Source of the DNA: Chloroflexota bacterium
Lineage (GTDB): Bacteria > Chloroflexota > Anaerolineae > Anaerolineales > Villigracilaceae
Direction: 5' to 3'
Assembly: GCA_023459215.1 (NCBI GenBank)
Contig: JAEWVF010000005.1
Coordinates: 1-64,000, forward strand
DNA length: 64,000 nt
The notes below the pieces were generated by a model. That model was not told where the DNA came from. It searched no databases and worked only from the letters and a program-made list of their open reading frames with translations. Positions 24,598 to 33,076 of the stretch are shown piece after piece. Made by a program: the position numbers and the translations under genes. Position 1 is the first letter of the stretch. Each line of letters opens with the position of its first letter.

Positions 24598-25761
24598 ATG
24601 AACAAACGACTTTATTTACCTGTACTTGCGCTGCTCATCAGCGCGCTGGCCTGCAATCTGCCCGGAGGAGGAGCAGGTGCGCCGCCTACCGCAACCGAGG
24701 TCGGCCCGGATGCTGCCTTTACCCTGGCGGCCCAAACTGTCGAAGCAGAGTTGACCAGGGTTGCTCTGGCCCAGCCCACCACCCCCGCCGCGCCAACCGA
24801 AACAGCCACGCTGCCGCCGAGCGCTACCCCCACCGCCTCGCTGACGCCAGTGCTTAGCCCGACGGCCAGCCAGATTCCCTGCAACCAGGCCTCTTTTGTG
24901 CAGGATGTGACCATTCCGGATGGCAGCAATATCGTCACCAATGGCACATTTACCAAAACCTGGCGTCTCAGAAACACCGGCTCATGCACCTGGAATTCCA
25001 GCTATGCGCTGGTTTTTGACAAAGGCGAGAAGATGGGCGGCCCGGATGCGCAGCCCCTGGCTGGCAATGTCGCCCCAGGCGCAACCGTGGACATCTCCGT
25101 CAACCTGAAAGCTCCCGGAAGCGCCGGGAACTATCGTGGTTACTGGCGCTTCCGCGATGGGGCCGGTGTGCTCTTCGGGCTTTCGACCGGTTCGTTCTGG
25201 GTGGATATCAAAGCGGTCAACCCCAGTCCGACACCCACCAGCGGCTTGATTATCATTCCACTGCCCATCTTGGTCAATGCGAGCGTGGTCGCTGGTGAAA
25301 GCGGTTCTGTCCGCTCGGACGGCTCGGTTCTCGGGCCAAAAAATGTTGGCGATACGGAATCGAATGTATCCTCGCAAGGATTCCTGAGCTTCGATATTTC
25401 AGCCATTCCGGCCGGCGCGACCATCAATGAAGTCAAAATAGATTTCAGCAACTACGATACGCTGGGCAATCCTTTTGCCCTGGGCTGCTTGAGAATGTAC
25501 CAGCAGAATTACGGCTCATTGGACAGCGGTGATTATTTTGGCGGGTCGGAGTTAGGTGCGGTGGCGCGCTGGTGCAACACTTCTGAGTTGAGCACTGTTA
25601 CCGTGGACGATGATGTCAAAGCCATCGTTCAATCGGCAGTGGGCAGTTCCCGCGTCCGCTTCCGGGTGCAGTTCAACGACATGACCACGAACAGCAACGG
25701 GGTTGGAGATATGGTTCGCCTGGGAAACGGCATCAAGCTGATTATTTCCTATACCCCGTAG
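24598..25761 (+). CDS. surface lipoprotein with NBR1-Ig-like domain
   Basis: 387-residue secreted lipoprotein. The signal peptide ends in lipobox LISALAC (Cys 19), then a Thr/Pro/Ala-rich linker (about 30-95). An Ig-like domain with FTKTWRLRNTGSCTWNSSY and a conserved W (about 105-205) matches the NBR1-type next-to-BRCA1 central domain. A second beta-rich domain (about 225-387) resembles cell-surface carbohydrate- or ligand-binding jelly rolls. GGAGGAGA precedes ATG 24598. It is probably anchored outside the membrane; ligand unknown. A perfect hairpin terminator follows. Confidence 0.75.
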   Translation: MNKRLYLPVLALLISALACNLPGGGAGAPPTATEVGPDAAFTLAAQTVEAELTRVALAQPTTPAAPTETATLPPSATPTASLTPVLSPTASQIPCNQASFVQDVTIPDGSNIVTNGTFTKTWRLRNTGSCTWNSSYALVFDKGEKMGGPDAQPLAGNVAPGATVDISVNLKAPGSAGNYRGYWRFRDGAGVLFGLSTGSFWVDIKAVNPSPTPTSGLIIIPLPILVNASVVAGESGSVRSDGSVLGPKNVGDTESNVSSQGFLSFDISAIPAGATINEVKIDFSNYDTLGNPFALGCLRMYQQNYGSLDSGDYFGGSELGAVARWCNTSELSTVTVDDDVKAIVQSAVGSSRVRFRVQFNDMTTNSNGVGDMVRLGNGIKLIISYTP

Positions 25762-25778
25762 CCAGCTTTTTTGTTTAC

Positions 25779-25814
25779 AAAAATACAGGCGGAGACACCT
25801 CCGCCTGTATTTTT
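25779..25814. terminator. bidirectional hairpin terminator
   Basis: Perfect 16-bp arms AAAAATACAGGCGGAG (25779-25794) and CTCCGCCTGTATTTTT (25799-25814) around ACAC, between convergent lipoprotein and LCP genes. Confidence 0.95.
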
Positions 25815-25820
25815 TATAGA

Positions 25821-26747
25821 CTAACGAAAAACTTCGTCCAGCACAATATCAATTGCTTCCCAATTGGGTTGCAAAACCTGCGCCCCGCCGCTGGTGGTGA
25901 AGGGCGTTACCATCTCGCGGTTGATTGCCCTCGAGCTGATTCCGCTTGGCCCGGCGCGCAGGACGGCCAGCCCCAGGCGAGGCCACAACCAGACCGGAAC
26001 GTCGATCTGGGCGGCCTCGCGCACCGCCAGGTAAAAGGCTGGCAGGCGCGGCCAGGAAGCCGGCTTGATCAGTTCACGCAGCAGGCCGCGCAATAAAATC
26101 TGTCCCTGTGCCATGCGCGAAAAGTCATCGCTGCCGCTGCGGTTGCGGGCAAATGCCAGGGATTGGGTTCCGTCCAGGCGGTGGGAGCCGGCGGGGTATC
26201 CGGCATTGGGTTGTTCCAGTTGAATTTCGATCCCGCCCAGGGCGTCCACAATGCCAACCACGCCATCCATGCGCAAAACGACTGAGTAACCCACCGGAAT
26301 ACCGAAGTTTTTGTAAACCACCTGCCGGGTGGCTTCGGCGCCGTTGCCCGGCTTGGCAGCCTCGGCAAAGAAGAAAGCGGTGTTGATCCGGTTCTCGCTG
26401 CCGTCCAGTTGGGTAACCCACAGGTCGCGCGGGATGGAAAGCATGCCCACCTTGGGCTGCAAAGGCGAAATGGTGGCCAGGATAATGGTATCGGTGCGGC
26501 CCAAATCCCCACGCCCCTGGCCGCCGTCCACGCCAAGGATCAGGATATTACTGCGCAGCGGGGCGAGGAAGTAAGCGACAACAACCAGGATTAAAACGCC
26601 GAGTACTGTAGCGCAGCCCCAACCCCAGTTATGGCGGGTGGGAAGTTTCTTGTTTTTGCGGGAAAGGTAGACTGCTTGAAAATTTCCCAACGAAGCCGGC
26701 GGACGCGAAGGCGCGGTTTCGGCCAGTTGGTCATTTGGATTGTTCAT
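25821..26747 (-). CDS. LytR-CpsA-Psr (LCP) family protein
   Basis: 308-residue protein with an N-terminal cytoplasmic tail, one membrane helix (about 42-65, VLGVLILVVVAYFLAPL) and an extracytoplasmic LCP domain. Signature blocks are NILILGVDGG, GRTDTIILATISP, SIPRDLWV and the Arg/Asn-containing ENRINTAFFF. LCP enzymes transfer polyprenyl-phosphate-linked glycans to the cell wall or to proteins. The gene starts 1 nt after the stop of the upstream small gene, so the two are co-transcribed. Confidence 0.88.
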   Translation of the reverse strand: MNNPNDQLAETAPSRPPASLGNFQAVYLSRKNKKLPTRHNWGWGCATVLGVLILVVVAYFLAPLRSNILILGVDGGQGRGDLGRTDTIILATISPLQPKVGMLSIPRDLWVTQLDGSENRINTAFFFAEAAKPGNGAEATRQVVYKNFGIPVGYSVVLRMDGVVGIVDALGGIEIQLEQPNAGYPAGSHRLDGTQSLAFARNRSGSDDFSRMAQGQILLRGLLRELIKPASWPRLPAFYLAVREAAQIDVPVWLWPRLGLAVLRAGPSGISSRAINREMVTPFTTSGGAQVLQPNWEAIDIVLDEVFR

Positions 26748-26748
26748 C

Positions 26749-27162
26749 TTATTTTTCGTTTAATTTCTTCCAGGCTCCCACCCAGGGACGTCCAAGACGG
26801 TGCCCGGCAGGAATATTGATTTTACTGAGTTTTGCCGCCACCTGGGTCATGGTGATGGCGATTGTAGCCCAATCATCGGCGAGAACGGCCGCTTTCATTT
26901 TATCCGCATAAGTGGAGGCCCACAGCCACTCCATACGGAATCGGTCAGCCTTGACCCAATAGCCGCGTTTCTCCCAGGCCAGCACCGAGACATCGATGCC
27001 TTCGGCAATATTCCCCAGCGCCAGGGCAATAAAGGCGGCCATATCGCGCGATTCCTGACCAGGTTCTTCCTGCCTGGCCAGTTCACGGATAGCCAGGACA
27101 ATTCCTTTGCTCAATTGGGTTCGTTCTTTTCCGGCGGAATCGGGGTTGATAACTCGGCTCAT
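26749..27162 (-). CDS. conserved hypothetical protein, helical
   Basis: 137 residues, mostly alpha-helical, not recognised as a named family. Seen: ELARQEEPGQESRDMAAFIALA, a tryptophan-rich centre (VLAWEKRGYWVKADRFRMEW) and a basic C terminus. GGAG lies about 10 nt before ATG 27162. The gene is read away from tRNA-Leu and into the LCP gene with a 1-nt gap, which suggests a role connected with the envelope or simple co-expression. Confidence 0.6.
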   Translation of the reverse strand: MSRVINPDSAGKERTQLSKGIVLAIRELARQEEPGQESRDMAAFIALALGNIAEGIDVSVLAWEKRGYWVKADRFRMEWLWASTYADKMKAAVLADDWATIAITMTQVAAKLSKINIPAGHRLGRPWVGAWKKLNEK

Positions 27163-27227
27163 AACAGAATGCTCCAGTGAGTAAATTTGCAGAAGGCGGA
27201 TTATACCCGTTTTTAAAAAATCGTTTA

Positions 27228-27256
27228 TTGACGCTGACCCTCCTCTCGCTTATAAT
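27228..27256 (+). promoter_or_regulatory. tRNA promoter TTGACG-17-TATAAT
   Basis: TTGACG (27228-27233) and TATAAT (27251-27256) with 17-bp spacing, start predicted about 8 nt before the tRNA 5' end. It is the best consensus promoter in the window. Confidence 0.85.
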
Positions 27257-27270
27257 CGTTGCGCCCGCAT

Positions 27271-27355
27271 GGGGACGTGCTGGAATTGGCAGACAGGCTT
27301 GACTTAGGATCAAGTGCCGCAAGGCGTGCGGGTTCAAGTCCCGCCGTCCCCACCA
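27271..27355 (+). tRNA. tRNA-Leu (anticodon UAG)
   Basis: 85 nt including an encoded CCA. The acceptor GGGGACG pairs with CGTCCCC, and the anticodon stem CTTGA/TCAAG holds loop CTTAGGA with anticodon TAG. A long variable arm (TGCCGCAAGGCGT region) is typical of class II tRNAs, and the T arm GCGGGTTCAAGTCCCGC is intact. Trigger factor begins 46 bp downstream and may share the transcript. Confidence 0.95.
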
Positions 27356-27401
27356 GGTCAGTCACTCGCAAATGGATTTTTATTAAGGAAGGAACACACC
27401 C

Positions 27402-28880
27402 TTGAATATCGTTACCACCCCCCGCGAAGATCACCAGATGGAAATGGTCGTCGAAGTTGAAGCTGAACGCATGGAGGCGGCCAAGCGGCGCGCCGCCCGC
27501 AAAATTGCCGAAAAGGCAAAAATCCCCGGGTTCCGCCCCGGCAAGGCTCCCTACGATATCGTCCTGCGCTACTACGGCGAAGGCCCGATTGTCGAAGAAG
27601 CGATTGAATTGCTGGTGGACGAAGTCTACCCGGCCGCGCTGAAAGAAGCCAGCATCGAACCGGCTGCCATGGGCCAGCTCGAAAATGTCGAATCGCTCGA
27701 GCCGCCCAAGTTTAAATTTGTCGTTCCGCTTCAACCCAAAGTCGAATTGGGGGATTACTCCCTGGTGCGATATCCGTATGAGTGGCAGGCCCCGGCTGAA
27801 GGCGAACTGGAAGAGGAAATCCAGAACCTGCGCCGCATGTATGCCAGCACAGAAACAGTCGAACGCGAAATCAAATCGGGCGATTATGTTCTGCTGGATA
27901 TGACCGGACGGAAAGCCAAAGCCGCCGCTGACGAGGAACCTTTGCTCGAACGCAATGGGTTTGCAATCGTTATCCGCGATGAAGAAAAGGAAGGCGAATT
28001 CCCCTTCCCCGGTTTCTCGAAGAAACTGCTTGACCTGAAACCCGGCGAAAGCAAGAGCTTTTCACACAAATATGCCAAGGATTTCGAGGACGAAAAACTC
28101 GCTGGCCAGAACGTGGCCTTCGAAGTAACCATCAAAACTGTCCGTGGCGTGAACATGCCCGAACTGGATGATGAATTCGCCAAGAAAACCGGCCTGGGCG
28201 AGACGGTCGAGCAGTTGCGCGAACGTATGCGCGAGAACATCAACCGCGAATCGCAGGATAAATATGATGATGAGTTCTTCACCGCCGTGATCGATAAAAT
28301 CAAGGCTGGCGCAACCATCAAATATCCGCCGCAGGTGCTGGAACATGAAGCAGAACACGTTATGGATGATTTGAAGCGCCGCCTGGCCCAGCAGGGCATG
28401 GATATCGACACCTATTTCAAGGTGCGCGAAACCAGCGCCGAGAAATTCCTCGAAGAAGAAGCCAAGCCCGTTGCCCAGAAGCGCCTCGAACGCGGCCTGA
28501 TCATGGATGAGATTTCCCGGGCCGAGAAGGTCGAGCTAAAGGAAGAAGAAGTCGGCCAGGAATTCCAGCAGACTTGGATGAACCTTGCCATGTACGATCA
28601 GGAATTTGCCAAGCGCACCAAGAATGGCAAGAAAGCTCCCAAGGAACTGGTCGATGCAGTCGTGATGGATGCCGCCAACCGGCTGACCACCCGCAAAGTG
28701 TTGGAGCGTATCAAGCTCATTGCCACCGGTCAGGCAGGCGAAGCCGCCCCGGCGGAAGAAAAGCCCGCCAAAAAGGCCAAAAAAGCCAAGGCCGAGTCCG
28801 CGCCTGAAGCTGAAGGCCAGGCAGAGGCTCCCGCCGAGGCAAAGCCGGCCAAGAAGAAATCCAGCAAGAAGGCAGAGTAA
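27402..28880 (+). CDS. tig: trigger factor, ribosome-associated chaperone
   Basis: 492-residue prolyl isomerase/chaperone that binds ribosomal protein L23 and shields nascent chains. The ribosome-binding domain carries the signature loop GFRPGKAP (about 43-50). An FKBP-type domain (about 150-245) and a long helical C-terminal domain follow. The last 50 residues are an Ala/Lys/Glu-rich tail ending KKKSSKKAE, longer than usual and probably disordered. Translation starts at TTG 27402 with AAGGAAGGA upstream; no ATG fits the N-terminal similarity. clpP follows, the common tig-clpP order. Confidence 0.93.
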   Translation: MNIVTTPREDHQMEMVVEVEAERMEAAKRRAARKIAEKAKIPGFRPGKAPYDIVLRYYGEGPIVEEAIELLVDEVYPAALKEASIEPAAMGQLENVESLEPPKFKFVVPLQPKVELGDYSLVRYPYEWQAPAEGELEEEIQNLRRMYASTETVEREIKSGDYVLLDMTGRKAKAAADEEPLLERNGFAIVIRDEEKEGEFPFPGFSKKLLDLKPGESKSFSHKYAKDFEDEKLAGQNVAFEVTIKTVRGVNMPELDDEFAKKTGLGETVEQLRERMRENINRESQDKYDDEFFTAVIDKIKAGATIKYPPQVLEHEAEHVMDDLKRRLAQQGMDIDTYFKVRETSAEKFLEEEAKPVAQKRLERGLIMDEISRAEKVELKEEEVGQEFQQTWMNLAMYDQEFAKRTKNGKKAPKELVDAVVMDAANRLTTRKVLERIKLIATGQAGEAAPAEEKPAKKAKKAKAESAPEAEGQAEAPAEAKPAKKKSSKKAE

Positions 28881-28885
28881 TCCCC

Positions 28886-28918
28886 AACAGGTCATGCGGT
28901 TGCATGACCTGTTTTTTT
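28886..28918 (+). terminator. hairpin terminator after trigger factor
   Basis: Perfect 12-bp stem AACAGGTCATGC/GCATGACCTGTT with GGTT loop and a T-run, so clpP probably has its own promoter or depends on read-through. Confidence 0.92.
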
Positions 28919-28983
28919 GCCGCAAAAATTAACGCGATTCCAACAAAAAGCGATTATCATTGCGCTATTACTGAGGAGGAACC

Positions 28984-29583
28984 ATGATTCCAAATTTCAA
29001 AAACCTTGTTCCTATGGTCGTAGAGTCGTCCGGTCGCGGCGAGCGGGCTTATGATATTTATTCGCTCTTGCTCAAAGAGCGCATTATTTTTATGGGCATG
29101 CCGATCGACGATCAGGTTGCCAATGTGATTGTGGCGCAACTGCTTTTCCTGAATCACGAAGACCCTGAAAAAGAAATCCAGATGTACATTAATTCGCCCG
29201 GCGGTGTGATTTACGCTGGCCTGGCAATTTATGACACCATGCAGATGATTTCCAACCCGATCAGCACGGTAGCCGTGGGCGTCACCGCGTCGTTCGGCAC
29301 CGTCCTGCTGACCGCCGGCACCAAGGGCCGCCGCTATGCCCTGCCGAACGCAACCATCCACATGCACCAGCCCTTGGGCGGCGCTCAGGGCCAGGCAACG
29401 GACATCGAAATCCAGGCCAAGCAAATCCTGCGCCTGAAGGCTCTGTTGAACGGGGTCATGTCCAAACACACTGGCCAGCCGCTCGAGGTGATCGAGCGCG
29501 ATACCGACCGCGATTACTACATGGATGCCCAGCAGGCTGTCGATTATGGCCTGGTTGACCAGGTCTTGCAAGCAACAAAGTAA
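28984..29583 (+). CDS. clpP: ATP-dependent Clp protease proteolytic subunit
   Basis: 199-residue serine protease that forms the tetradecameric ClpP barrel. The nucleophile is S103 in GVTASFGTVLL (usual form QAASMGA; here Val-Thr and Phe replace the common residues). The catalytic His is H128 in IHMHQPLGG, and an Asp lies in DRDYYMDAQQA. SPGGVIYAGLAIYDTM is the classic handle-region block. GAGGAGG lies upstream of ATG 28984. No ClpX gene follows, unlike many genomes. Confidence 0.95.
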   Translation: MIPNFKNLVPMVVESSGRGERAYDIYSLLLKERIIFMGMPIDDQVANVIVAQLLFLNHEDPEKEIQMYINSPGGVIYAGLAIYDTMQMISNPISTVAVGVTASFGTVLLTAGTKGRRYALPNATIHMHQPLGGAQGQATDIEIQAKQILRLKALLNGVMSKHTGQPLEVIERDTDRDYYMDAQQAVDYGLVDQVLQATK

Positions 29584-29602
29584 TCGCTTCCTGTTTTCCT
29601 GT

Positions 29603-29633
29603 TTCGGGGCGCACTTGAAAGGTGCGCCCCGAA
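29603..29633 (+). terminator. hairpin after clpP
   Basis: TTCGGGGCGCAC (29603-29614) pairs perfectly with GTGCGCCCCGAA (29622-29633), loop 7 nt. No T-run follows, so it may be a processing or attenuating hairpin. Confidence 0.7.
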
Positions 29634-29677
29634 CGGTTAAACCGGTATAATTGCGCGCGGAGGAGAATCCCGGTTTT

Positions 29678-30538
29678 ATGACATTTTCCATTGTTGCATA
29701 TGATGCGGATGAGGCCGCCTGGGGCATTGCCGTGGCCTCGAAATTTCCGGCAGTCGGCGCGGTCGTTCCCTGGGCCAGGGCTGGCTGCGGGGCTGTTGCC
29801 ACCCAGTCTTTTGCCAACACGACGTTTGGCCCGCTTGGCCTGGAGTTGATGGGCAAGGGATTGGATGCGCAAACCGCTTTGTCACGTTTGCTGGCGGACG
29901 ACCCGCAGCGTGAATCCCGTCAGGTTGGCTTCGTTGACGCCCGAGGCGGGTCGGCAACCTTTTCGGGCGCGGAGTGTTTCGATTGGGCGGGTGGGGTGAC
30001 CGGGCCGGGCTATGCCATCCAGGGCAACATCCTGGCTGGGCCGCAAGTGGTCGAGGCAATGCAAAGCGCCTTCCTGGGCACATCCGGCGAACTGGCCGAG
30101 CGGCTGTACGCGGCCCTGCTGGCCGGGGACCGTGCCGGCGGCGATAAGCGCGGGCGGCAAAGCGCTGCTATTTTGGTGGTTAAAGATCAGGGCGGCTATG
30201 GCGGCTTCAACGATCGCATGATTGATTACCGCGTGGATGACGACTCTGATCCGGTGTTGCGGCTCGGCGGGTTGCTGGAACTGCATCGCCTTTACTTCGG
30301 CAAAAGCCCGGAAAACGAGCGCGTTTCCCTGCACGGAGAGCCGGTTGGCAAACTTCAGGCTATTCTGCATCGCCTGGGATACCTGACCCAGGAACCGAAT
30401 GGCGAATACGATGAAAACACCCGCAATGCCTTTAGCGCATTTGTTGGTAACGAGAATTTTGAAGAACGCTGCAACCCCAACGATGGTTGGGTTGACGCAC
30501 CCGTTTTGGATTTCATTTTTAGGAAATTTAGCGCATGA
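29678..30538 (+). CDS. DUF1028 (Ntn-hydrolase-like) protein with C-terminal peptidoglycan-binding-like region
   Basis: 286 residues. The DUF1028 part (1-215) starts MTFSIVAYDADEAAWGIAVAS and carries WARAGCGAVATQSFAN and GPGYAIQGNILAG, hallmarks of this family, which has the Ntn-hydrolase fold but no agreed activity. Residues about 225-286 (GKLQAILHRLGYLTQEPNGEYDENTRNAF) resemble a putative peptidoglycan-binding domain. A GGTATAAT -10 lies at 29644-29651 and GGAGGAGA about 12 nt before ATG 29678. The last bases overlap the next ATG (ATGA), so translation is coupled to the HAD phosphatase. Confidence 0.82.
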   Translation: MTFSIVAYDADEAAWGIAVASKFPAVGAVVPWARAGCGAVATQSFANTTFGPLGLELMGKGLDAQTALSRLLADDPQRESRQVGFVDARGGSATFSGAECFDWAGGVTGPGYAIQGNILAGPQVVEAMQSAFLGTSGELAERLYAALLAGDRAGGDKRGRQSAAILVVKDQGGYGGFNDRMIDYRVDDDSDPVLRLGGLLELHRLYFGKSPENERVSLHGEPVGKLQAILHRLGYLTQEPNGEYDENTRNAFSAFVGNENFEERCNPNDGWVDAPVLDFIFRKFSA

Positions 30539-31326
30539 CTCTGCTCCCCGCTTCAATTAAAGGTTTAATTTTGGATATGGATGGGGTTCTTTGGCGCGGC
30601 GACGCTCCGATTGGCGACCTGGCTGCCACTTTTCAGCGCATCGCGGAATGCAACCTGAAAATTGTCTTTGCGACAAACAATTCAACCCGCACACCGCACC
30701 AATATGTTGAGCGCCTGCGTTCTTTCGGCGTATTTTGCGAAGATTGGCAAGTTGTGACTTCCTCGCTGGCGGTGGCTGACCTGTTGGGCAAACGCTTTGC
30801 ACCCGGAACGCCCGTTTTTGCCATCGGCGAAGCGGGCCTGTTGGACGCGCTGGGCGAGAAAGATTTCTCCCTTCTGCCGGCCGAGCAAGCCGAAAACGCG
30901 CGGGCGGTTGTGATGGGCATCGACCGGGCGATTAATTTCCAAAAACTGGCCGAAGCCACTCTCTTGGTCCGGCGCGGAATCCCGTTCTACGCCACCAACC
31001 CCGATAAAACCTTCCCAACCCCGCGCGGCGAGATCCCAGGGGCGGGATCGTGGTATTCGATTGTAGTCACGGCCAGCAACATCGAGCCGATTGTAGCAGG
31101 CAAACCCGGCCCGGCCATGATGGAACTTTCCCTGGAGCGGCTCGGCTTACCCCGCGGGCAGGTGCTTGTGGTTGGCGACCGCCTCGAAACCGACATTGCC
31201 GCCGGTCAGGCGGTTGGCTGCGCCTGCGCGCTGGTGCTGTCGGGGGTCTCGACCGTTGAAGAGGCCCGTCAGTGGCAGCCTAAAATCGATGTGATTGCAC
31301 CCGATCTGGCCAGCCTGGTTGCCTGA
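30535..31326 (+). CDS. HAD-IIA (NagD-type) phosphatase
   Basis: 263-residue haloacid-dehalogenase-type phosphatase. Motif I is LDMDGVLWRGD, motif II lies in FATNNSTRTPHQYVERL, and the late motifs appear as AGKPGPAMM and VVGDRLETDIAAGQ. NagD-like enzymes dephosphorylate sugar phosphates or nucleotides such as UMP, or p-nitrophenyl phosphate in vitro. It overlaps the DUF1028 gene by 4 bp. The substrate is not predictable from sequence. Confidence 0.9.
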   Translation: MTLLPASIKGLILDMDGVLWRGDAPIGDLAATFQRIAECNLKIVFATNNSTRTPHQYVERLRSFGVFCEDWQVVTSSLAVADLLGKRFAPGTPVFAIGEAGLLDALGEKDFSLLPAEQAENARAVVMGIDRAINFQKLAEATLLVRRGIPFYATNPDKTFPTPRGEIPGAGSWYSIVVTASNIEPIVAGKPGPAMMELSLERLGLPRGQVLVVGDRLETDIAAGQAVGCACALVLSGVSTVEEARQWQPKIDVIAPDLASLVA

Positions 31327-31333
31327 ATCTTTT

Positions 31334-32380
31334 ATGATGACTGAACACAAGCCGGTTTTCGTTTACGATCTTGATCTGCCTACCCTGACTGATTTGGTTA
31401 AAGCCTGGGGAGAACCGGCTTACCGCGCCAAACAGATATGGCAGGGACTCTATAAAAATCTCTGGGGAACAGCAGATGAATTCAGCAACCTACCAAAAAT
31501 CTTGCGCGAAAAAATGCGCGCGGGATTGGTTTTTGACCTGTTGACGCCGAGCCTGAAACTCGACTCGACCGACGGACAGACGCGCAAAACCCTCTTCCGC
31601 CTGCCAGATGGCCGCCAAATCGAAGCGGTGCTGATGCGCTATGACCGCCGCCGGACGCTGTGTATCAGCACCCAGGTCGGCTGCGCGATGGGCTGCACCT
31701 TCTGCGCCACCGGACAAATGGGGTTTACCCGCCATCTTTCGAGCGGGGAAATCGTTGCCCAGGTGATGTATTACGCCCGGCTCTTACAGGCGGAGAACGA
31801 AACGGTCACCAACGTTGTCCTGATGGGTATGGGCGAGCCTTTCCACAACTACGACAACACCATGCAGGCGATTGACCGCCTGAACGACCCGGACGGCTAC
31901 AATTTTGGCGCGCGCCGCTTTACGATTTCCACCTCGGGTTTGGTGCCGGCCATCCGCCAGTTTGCCGACGAAAAACGGCAGGTGAACCTGGCTGTCTCCC
32001 TGCATGCCGCCGAAGATGACAAGCGCGTCTCGATGATGCCGGTCAACAAACGCTACAATATCGAAGCGTTGATTGCCGCCTGCCGCGAATATGTCCAAAA
32101 GACCGGGCGGCGCATCACCTTCGAGTGGGCGCTGATCCATGAAGTCAACGACACTCCTGAAGAAGCGCGCAAGCTGGCCGCCCTGCTGAAAGGGCTGCTC
32201 TGCCATGTCAACGCCATTCCGCTGAATCCAACCACGGGTTATAGCGGTCAGGCGACCACCAAGGAGCGCGCAGCTATTTTCAAGGAAGTGCTGGAGCAGA
32301 ACGGCATCCCCTGTACCATCCGCATGCGGCGCGGAATCGATATCCAGGCGGGCTGCGGCCAGCTTGCCTCTCGTGTTTGA
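31334..32380 (+). CDS. rlmN: 23S rRNA (adenine-2503-C2)-methyltransferase
   Basis: 348-residue radical SAM methyltransferase acting on A2503 of 23S rRNA and often A37 of tRNA. The iron-sulfur cysteines are C117-x3-C121-x2-C124 (CAMGCTFC). GMGEPFHNYDN is the SAM/GGE-type motif. The C terminus has RMRRGIDIQAGCGQL, with the Cys that carries the methyl group in RlmN/Cfr enzymes. Start is ATG 31334 or the adjacent ATG 31337; no clear Shine-Dalgarno. It lies 7 bp after the HAD gene. RlmN rather than Cfr is favoured by overall length and motif context. Confidence 0.92.
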   Translation: MMTEHKPVFVYDLDLPTLTDLVKAWGEPAYRAKQIWQGLYKNLWGTADEFSNLPKILREKMRAGLVFDLLTPSLKLDSTDGQTRKTLFRLPDGRQIEAVLMRYDRRRTLCISTQVGCAMGCTFCATGQMGFTRHLSSGEIVAQVMYYARLLQAENETVTNVVLMGMGEPFHNYDNTMQAIDRLNDPDGYNFGARRFTISTSGLVPAIRQFADEKRQVNLAVSLHAAEDDKRVSMMPVNKRYNIEALIAACREYVQKTGRRITFEWALIHEVNDTPEEARKLAALLKGLLCHVNAIPLNPTTGYSGQATTKERAAIFKEVLEQNGIPCTIRMRRGIDIQAGCGQLASRV

Positions 32381-32506
32381 TTGTTGCTTTTTCGCTCTAT
32401 ATTTTCGAATTAAACTATTGTAATTTATTGGCTATGCGAAATAACGCAAATCGAAGCCAAAACTGAAGATTTTCGTTTGGAATGCGTTTATATATCAAGA
32501 GAAAAA

Positions 32507-33073
32507 ATGATGGAGAGCAGTAAAACAGCCACCCTGATCGGCGCTTGCGCAGCTGGTGACGAACACGCCATCGAGCGGTTTATCCACCAATACCAGTTGG
32601 GGGTCTTCCGTCTGGCAGTATCGATCCTGCGCGATGAGCAGGATGCCAACGACGCCACTCAGGATGTTTTTATCGCGGCCCTGCGAGCGATGGAACGCTA
32701 CAAGGAATACTCAACCATCAAGGCCTGGCTCTATACCATCACCCTGAATGCCTGTCGCAGTCGTTTGCGCAAGCGTAAAAACATCGAAAGCCTTAATCAA
32801 ACGATGGCCGGTCTTTCGCAGATGGAAAGACAACACACACCAGAAGATTCGCTTATCAAAAGCCAGAAAGACCAGGCGCTCTGGCATGCCCTGGAAAAAC
32901 TGGGAGAGAAACATCGCCTGCCCGTTTTGCTGTACTACTACCATGATTTGCCGGTCAGCGAAATTGCCGAAATTTTAGGCACAAACGAAGGCACCATCCA
33001 TTCCCGCCTGTTTACCGCACGAACAAGGCTGCGCGCCGAGATGGAAGAACATCTCAAAACAACGGGAGAGTAA
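32507..33073 (+). CDS. ECF-type RNA polymerase sigma factor
   Basis: 188 residues. Region 2 spans about 15-85 (LGVFRLAVSILRDEQDANDATQDVFIAA), and region 4 about 125-180 with helix-turn-helix LPVSEIAEILGTNEGTIHSRLFTARTRL. Region 3 is absent, as in ECF sigmas. ATG 32507 follows an AAGAGA site; two ATGs are adjacent. The next gene begins 3 bp after the stop and encodes a membrane-anchored LysM protein that may act as its anti-sigma factor. Likely targets include the downstream envelope glycosyltransferase, by inference only. Confidence 0.9.
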   Translation: MMESSKTATLIGACAAGDEHAIERFIHQYQLGVFRLAVSILRDEQDANDATQDVFIAALRAMERYKEYSTIKAWLYTITLNACRSRLRKRKNIESLNQTMAGLSQMERQHTPEDSLIKSQKDQALWHALEKLGEKHRLPVLLYYYHDLPVSEIAEILGTNEGTIHSRLFTARTRLRAEMEEHLKTTGE

Positions 33074-33076
33074 GCA

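Noticed and set aside
27083..27734. Minus-strand open frames over the tRNA region
   Set aside because: They are antisense translations of tRNA-Leu and of the start of tig; peptides of this kind are well-known annotation artefacts.
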